From contig NZ_JACVAC010000002.1 in the NCBI RefSeq assembly GCF_014851685.1, positions 248,001 through 312,000 of the forward strand: a DNA stretch of 64,000 nt. Direction: 5' to 3'. This DNA is from Pseudomonas sp. PDM05 (GTDB taxonomy: Bacteria; Pseudomonadota; Gammaproteobacteria; Pseudomonadales; Pseudomonadaceae). Below, piece after piece: positions 57,290 to 64,000 of this stretch (positions within the stretch are counted from its first letter, which is position 1; every line of letters starts with the position of its first letter). A program made the translations under genes and the position numbers. Under the pieces are notes generated by a model, which did not search any database, was not told the DNA's origin, and saw only the letters and a program-made list of their open reading frames with translations.

Positions 57290-58552
57290 TTAAAAATTGC
57301 CTTTTACCCAAGCCTGCAAGCGCTCGAACAACGGCGCCTTGGCTTCATCGTCACTGCGATAGCTGTCACGGATGCTCGGGCCCGACAGGGAAATGCCGTC
57401 GGTCTGCTTTTGCAGGCCGTACAACAGCAAGCCCACGCCAGTGGAATAAATCGGGTTGCGCACCACGTCGCCCAGGCCCTTCACGCCATGGGGCACGCCC
57501 AGGCGCACCGGCATGTGGAAGATTTCCTCGGCCAGTTCGACCGCGCCTTCCATCTTCGAGGTGCCACCGGTGAGCACGATGCCGGCCGGGATCAGATCTT
57601 CGTAGCCGCTGCGGCGCAGTTCAGCCTGGATCAGGGTGAACAGCTCGTCGTAGCGTGGCTCGACCACTTCGGCCAGGGCCTGGCGCGACAGTTCGCGCGG
57701 TGGACGGTCGCCCACGCTTGGCACCTTGATGGTCTCGCCGGCACCAGCCAGTTTGGCCAGGGCGCAGGCGTAGCGGATCTTGATTTCTTCGGCGTACTGG
57801 GTCGGTGTACGCAGCGCCATGGCGATGTCGTTGGTCACCTGATCACCGGCAATCGGGATCACCGCGGTGTGACGGATCGCACCCTCGGTGAAGATCGCGA
57901 TGTCGGTGGTGCCGCCGCCGATGTCCACCAGGCACACGCCCAGTTCTTTTTCGTCGTCGGTCAGCACGGAGTAGGCCGAAGCCAGTTGCTCCAGAATGAT
58001 GTCGTCGATTTCCAGGCCACAACGGCGCACGCATTTTTCAATGTTCTGTGCGGCGTTGACCGCGCAGGTCACTACGTGGACCTTGGCTTCCAGGCGCACG
58101 CCCGACATGCCCAGGGGCTCACGCACGCCTTCCTGGTTGTCGATCACGTAGTCCTGCGGCAGCGTGTGCAGCACGCGCTGGTCAGCCGGGATCGCCACGG
58201 CCTGTGCAGCGTCGAGCACGCGTTCAAGGTCGGCAGAGCTGACTTCACGGTCGCGGATCGCCACGATGCCGTGGGAGTTCAGGCTGCGGATGTGATTTCC
58301 AGCCACGCCGACAAACGCCGAGTGGATCCGGCAACCGGCCATCAGCTGCGCTTCTTCGATGGCGCGCTGGATCGATTGCACGGTGGACTCGATGTTCACC
58401 ACCACGCCCTTCTTCAGGCCCCGGGACGGATGCGTGCCAATACCGACGATCTCGATCACGCCGTCTTCCCCGACCTCGCCGACCAGCGCCACCACCTTGG
58501 AGGTGCCGATATCGAGACCGACGATCATTTTGCCGCTTTGCACGTTTGCCAT
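57290..58552 (-). CDS. ftsA: cell division protein FtsA
   Basis: 420 residues, actin-like ATPase that anchors FtsZ to the membrane. Phosphate motifs VGLDIGTSKVVALVGE (near residue 10) and DIGGGTTDIAIF are seen; the C-terminal amphipathic helix LFERLQAWVKGNF is the membrane anchor. It starts 15 bp after the ftsQ stop and is followed by ftsZ, the standard order. Confidence 0.97.
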   Translation of the reverse strand: MANVQSGKMIVGLDIGTSKVVALVGEVGEDGVIEIVGIGTHPSRGLKKGVVVNIESTVQSIQRAIEEAQLMAGCRIHSAFVGVAGNHIRSLNSHGIVAIRDREVSSADLERVLDAAQAVAIPADQRVLHTLPQDYVIDNQEGVREPLGMSGVRLEAKVHVVTCAVNAAQNIEKCVRRCGLEIDDIILEQLASAYSVLTDDEKELGVCLVDIGGGTTDIAIFTEGAIRHTAVIPIAGDQVTNDIAMALRTPTQYAEEIKIRYACALAKLAGAGETIKVPSVGDRPPRELSRQALAEVVEPRYDELFTLIQAELRRSGYEDLIPAGIVLTGGTSKMEGAVELAEEIFHMPVRLGVPHGVKGLGDVVRNPIYSTGVGLLLYGLQKQTDGISLSGPSIRDSYRSDDEAKAPLFERLQAWVKGNF

Positions 58553-58567
58553 GGGTCCTGCCTCTTC

Positions 58568-59437
58568 TTAATTCTTCGCGACAGCGGGTTGCGCTGCCGT
58601 GGGCGCAGCCGGTTCACGCCAGCCGACGGCAAGGCCGTTGGCGTAACGCAGGTCGACGCTCGCAATGTTCGTAATCTGTTCTTTCAAGGTCTTGTCATAG
58701 ATGGCAATAAAGCGGCGCATCTTTTCCACCAAGCGGTCGCGTCCCAGCAACAACTGGATGCCCGGGCCGGAACTGCCGGCGCCGGTCGTCAAAAACCAGC
58801 TGCCCCGTTCACGCAGTTCCAGGCGTGCAATGGAGAAGCCCAGTGGCCGCAGCATCTGGCTCAAGGCCTGGTACTGCTGCATCACTTGTTGTTGCGCCCG
58901 CTGCGGCCCGAACAGCTGCGGCAGGTGCTCATAGTTCGCCAGCTCACGCGGGGTGAACGCCTGGCCCTGGTTGTTCAACAGCGCTTCGTCACCCCAACGG
59001 GCCACGGGCAGTTGTTCTTCCAGGCGGATCGTTACCTGGTCCGGCCACACGCGGCGGACTTCGGCGTGGGCGATCCACGGCATCTGCTCCAGCTCCCCGC
59101 GCATCCCCGCCAGGTCGATGGTGAAGAAGCTCGCCGCCAGGTACGGGCCGATGCGCTGCTGCACTGCTTGCTGGCTGATGTAGCTCAAGTCGCCCTGCAC
59201 GCTGATCTTGGTGATCGGGCGGTCGGCATACGGCAACAGACGCTGCGCGCCTTCGTAGGTTCCGAAGCCCAGCACCACCAGCAACACCGGCCAGTACAGC
59301 GCCTTGAGGAAACCAAAATTGGCTTTCGGCAGGCGCGCCGACATCGGCTCTTTGGCCACCATCCGGCTGGCACCCCGTGGCACCGGCTTGCGGCTCGGTG
59401 CTTGTGGGGGCTGATGACGAAGCGATGCGCCTTTCAT
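58568..59437 (-). CDS. ftsQ: cell division protein FtsQ
   Basis: 289 residues. Cytoplasmic tail about 1-45 with many Arg and Lys, one membrane segment (about 46-64), then a POTRA domain ([18 protein letters not shown]) and a beta domain. It recruits FtsB and FtsL. The first 30 residues may be dispensable, since an internal Met at 32 is another possible start. It begins 3 bp after ddlB. Confidence 0.94.
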   Translation of the reverse strand: MKGASLRHQPPQAPSRKPVPRGASRMVAKEPMSARLPKANFGFLKALYWPVLLVVLGFGTYEGAQRLLPYADRPITKISVQGDLSYISQQAVQQRIGPYLAASFFTIDLAGMRGELEQMPWIAHAEVRRVWPDQVTIRLEEQLPVARWGDEALLNNQGQAFTPRELANYEHLPQLFGPQRAQQQVMQQYQALSQMLRPLGFSIARLELRERGSWFLTTGAGSSGPGIQLLLGRDRLVEKMRRFIAIYDKTLKEQITNIASVDLRYANGLAVGWREPAAPTAAQPAVAKN

Positions 59438-59440
59438 GTC

Positions 59441-61831
<2,391 letters not shown>

Positions 61832-61839
<8 letters not shown>

Positions 61840-62902
61840 GGGCCACCTCCAGGCAGATATCGACCACGGTGCGGGTTGCGTCAGGTTTGGCCAGGCGGCT
61901 TGCGGTGCTCGCCATGCTGTTGAGTCGTTCCGGTTGCATCAAAACCTCGGTCAGGCGTGCGGCCAAATCGGCGGCGCCAGTCGTTCTTTGCGGCAGCAGG
62001 AAGGCAGCGCCCTCCCCGGCCAAATATTCGGCGTTGCGGGTCTGGTGATCGTCGATCGCATGGGGCAAAGGCACCAGCAAGGACGGCAGACCGGCGGCGG
62101 CCAGTTCACTGACGGTCAGCGCACCGGAGCGGCAGACCACCAGGTCGGCCCAGCCATAGGCTTGGGCCATGTCTTTGATGAAAGGCTGTACGTTCGCCTC
62201 TACACCGGCTTCGCGATAACGCGCAGCAGTGACTTCACCATGGTTCTTGCCGGCCTGATGAAAGACCTCTGGACGCAATTCCACAGGGAGTTGCGCCAGT
62301 GCTTCCGGCAGCAGTTTGTTCAAAGGCTCGGAGCCCAGGCTTCCGCCCATGATCAGCAGGTGCGCCTTGCGCCCCACCAACGCGTCACGGGCGATGCTCA
62401 TAAACAGCTCGGTGCGTACCGGGTTACCGGTCGTGCGCAGCTTGTCCGATGCACCGAAGGTTTTCGGGAAGGCCTCGCACACCCGCGCAGCCAACGGCAC
62501 CAACAGGCGGTTGGCCGTACCGGCGACGGCGTTCTGCTCGTGCACGATCACCGGCACACCGGCGAGTCTGGCGGCAACGCCTCCCGGGCCGGTCACGTAA
62601 CCACCGAAGCCGAGTACGCACACCGGCTGCACTTCGCGGATCACCTTGCGCGCCTGCCACACCGCCTTGAGCAACACGAACGGCGCCTTGAGCAGGGACA
62701 ACTTGCTCTTGCCACGCAGGCCGGTGACGTTAATCAGGTGCAGCGGCAAGCCGGCATTCGGCACCAATTCGTTTTCGATACCGCGCGGTGTACCCAGCCA
62801 GTGCACGGTGTAGCCACGGTTCTGGAATTCCCGCGCACAGGCCAGGGCCGGGAACACATGGCCCCCGGTGCCGCCCGCCATGATCAGCACGTTAGCGCCC
62901 AT
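61832..62902 (-). CDS. murG: UDP-GlcNAc:lipid I transferase MurG
   Basis: 356 residues. It makes lipid II at the inner face of the membrane. [12 protein letters not shown] (near residue 10) is the first glycine loop, [10 protein letters not shown] the second, and the C-terminal acceptor/donor site shows [42 protein letters not shown] is preferred over a start 6 codons earlier, which would extend the overlap with ftsW. Confidence 0.96.
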
Positions 62903-64000
62903 GGGTCGGCTCCTCGGCAAAGTCGCTTTCGCTGAATTCCATCTCTTCGCTGCCCAGGTGGGTTCGACTCTCCCACTCGATGCGCAGTAACAAGCCCAGG
63001 CACGCGCAGCAGATCACCAACGAACTGCCGCCATAACTGAGGAACGGCAAGGTCAGGCCCTTGGTCGGCAACAGGCCGACGTTCACACCGATATTGATCA
63101 GGAACTGGCCGATCCACAGGAACGACAAGCCGTACGCCACATAGGCGGCGAAATACTGTTTGGCCTTCTCGGCCCACAGGCCGATGTACATGCCGCGTAC
63201 ACACACGAACACGAACAGCGCGACGGTGCATAGCGAACCCACCACACCGAGCTCTTCGGCCAGTACCGAGAACACGAAGTCGGTGTGGGCTTCCGGCAGG
63301 TAGAATTGCTTCTGCACGCTGTTGCCCAGGCCCACGCCCAGCCACTCGCCGCGACCAAAGGCGATCAGCGCCTGGGTCAACTGGTAGCCGGAACCGAACT
63401 GGTCGGACCAGGGGTCGGTAAAGGTAATCAGACGGGCCATCCGGTAGGGTTGCGCCTGCACCAGGACGGTCACGGCCGCGACGGCCAGTACCACCATCAA
63501 GGTGAAGCGGAACAGGCCAACACCGCCAAGGAACAGCATTGCCGCCGCTGCCCCCATCATCACGACGGTGGCGCCGAAGTCGGGCTCCATCAGCAACAGG
63601 CCGGCCATGGGCAGCAGCACGATGAACGGCTTGAAGAAGCCCATCCAGCTTTCGCGCACTTCTTTCTGGCGACGCACCAGGTAGCCGGCCAGGTAGATCA
63701 CCACGAACACCTTGGCGATTTCCGACGGCTGCACGTTGAACGCACCGAAGCCGATCCAGCGCATCGAACCGTTCACCTCGCGGCCGATGCCGGGCAGGAT
63801 CACCATGATCAGCAAGCCAAACGCGCCGATCAGCATCAGCCAACCCAGGCGCTGCCAGGTGGCGATGGGAATCATCATGGTGACGATGCAGGCGCCGAGG
63901 CCGAGCAGCAGGTACACCAGGTGACGGATCATCATGTACAGGGTGTTACCCGACTGCACGGCGGCCACTTCGGACGATGCCGAGGTAATCATCACCAGGC
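62892..64000 (-). CDS. ftsW: lipid II polymerase FtsW, N-terminus outside the window
   Basis: 368 codons are visible; the start lies beyond the right edge (the family has about 400 residues). SEDS-family glycosyltransferase of the divisome with about ten membrane segments. GSMRWIGFGAFNVQPSEIAK, MEPDFGATVV and SYGGSSLVICCACLG are diagnostic blocks. It overlaps murG by 11 bp. The C-terminal tail is acidic (SEEMEFSESDFAEE). Confidence 0.95.
   Translation of the reverse strand, partial: LVMITSASSEVAAVQSGNTLYMMIRHLVYLLLGLGACIVTMMIPIATWQRLGWLMLIGAFGLLIMVILPGIGREVNGSMRWIGFGAFNVQPSEIAKVFVVIYLAGYLVRRQKEVRESWMGFFKPFIVLLPMAGLLLMEPDFGATVVMMGAAAAMLFLGGVGLFRFTLMVVLAVAAVTVLVQAQPYRMARLITFTDPWSDQFGSGYQLTQALIAFGRGEWLGVGLGNSVQKQFYLPEAHTDFVFSVLAEELGVVGSLCTVALFVFVCVRGMYIGLWAEKAKQYFAAYVAYGLSFLWIGQFLINIGVNVGLLPTKGLTLPFLSYGGSSLVICCACLGLLLRIEWESRTHLGSEEMEFSESDFAEEPTHGR

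Overview
The window is a 64 kb stretch of a high-GC Pseudomonas chromosome, most like the P. fluorescens group. The evidence is the complete alginate operon in canonical order, the mur/fts/lpxC division cluster, an OprD-type porin, and many copies of the Pseudomonas palindromic repeat (core GTGGGAGCGGGCTTG). Most of the sequence is ordinary core genome. No phage, insertion sequence, CRISPR array, rRNA or tRNA gene was seen.

Layout. 1-6.4 kb: the 3' end of an alpha/beta hydrolase, the RNA helicase rhlB, the molybdopterin genes moaC-moaD-moaE, a PIN-PhoH ATPase and a divergent polysaccharide-deacetylase-like protein. 6.5-7.3 kb: yaaA. 7.4-8.2 kb: a long AT-rich regulatory region with an AlgU-type promoter and a structured leader. 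8.2-24.5 kb: algD-alg8-alg44-algK-algE-algG-algX-algL-algI-algJ-algF-algA, closed by a strong terminator. It makes GDP-mannuronate (AlgA, AlgD), polymerises it under c-di-GMP control (Alg8, Alg44), and epimerises, trims, acetylates and exports it (AlgG, AlgL, AlgX, AlgI, AlgJ, AlgF, AlgK, AlgE).

24.7-29.5 kb is accessory: a small membrane protein, an SDR, a LysR/MFS divergent pair with a perfect palindrome between them, an NTF2-like protein, and an unrecognised two-gene cassette. 29.5-34.3 kb: an AaeXAB-like efflux operon with its own outer-membrane factor. 34.5-36.6 kb: a large orphan protein. 36.7-41.5 kb: a LysR regulator with a duplicated tail, a 2-hydroxyacid dehydrogenase, CheV, a GNAT enzyme and a cysteine-cluster protein. 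41.5-45 kb: a 163-bp tandem array, an Aer-like chemoreceptor, a solute-binding protein and a small basic protein. 45.2-51.5 kb: an RND efflux pump followed by its likely two-component system. 51.9-54.8 kb: an OprD-family porin and a diguanylate cyclase. 55.0-64.0 kb (minus strand): ftsW(partial)-murG-murC-ddlB-ftsQ-ftsA-ftsZ-lpxC.

The most unusual observations concern repeats inside or next to genes. A REPIN sits in frame within the signal-peptide coding region of algK, a second lies inside the operon before algI next to a G-rich tract, a LysR gene tail is duplicated together with its REPIN, and a 163-bp REP-containing unit forms an A-B-A-B array. No convincing wholly new multi-gene system was found. 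The best unknown candidates are the two-gene cassette at 28.7-29.5 kb and the 693-residue orphan protein at 34.5 kb.
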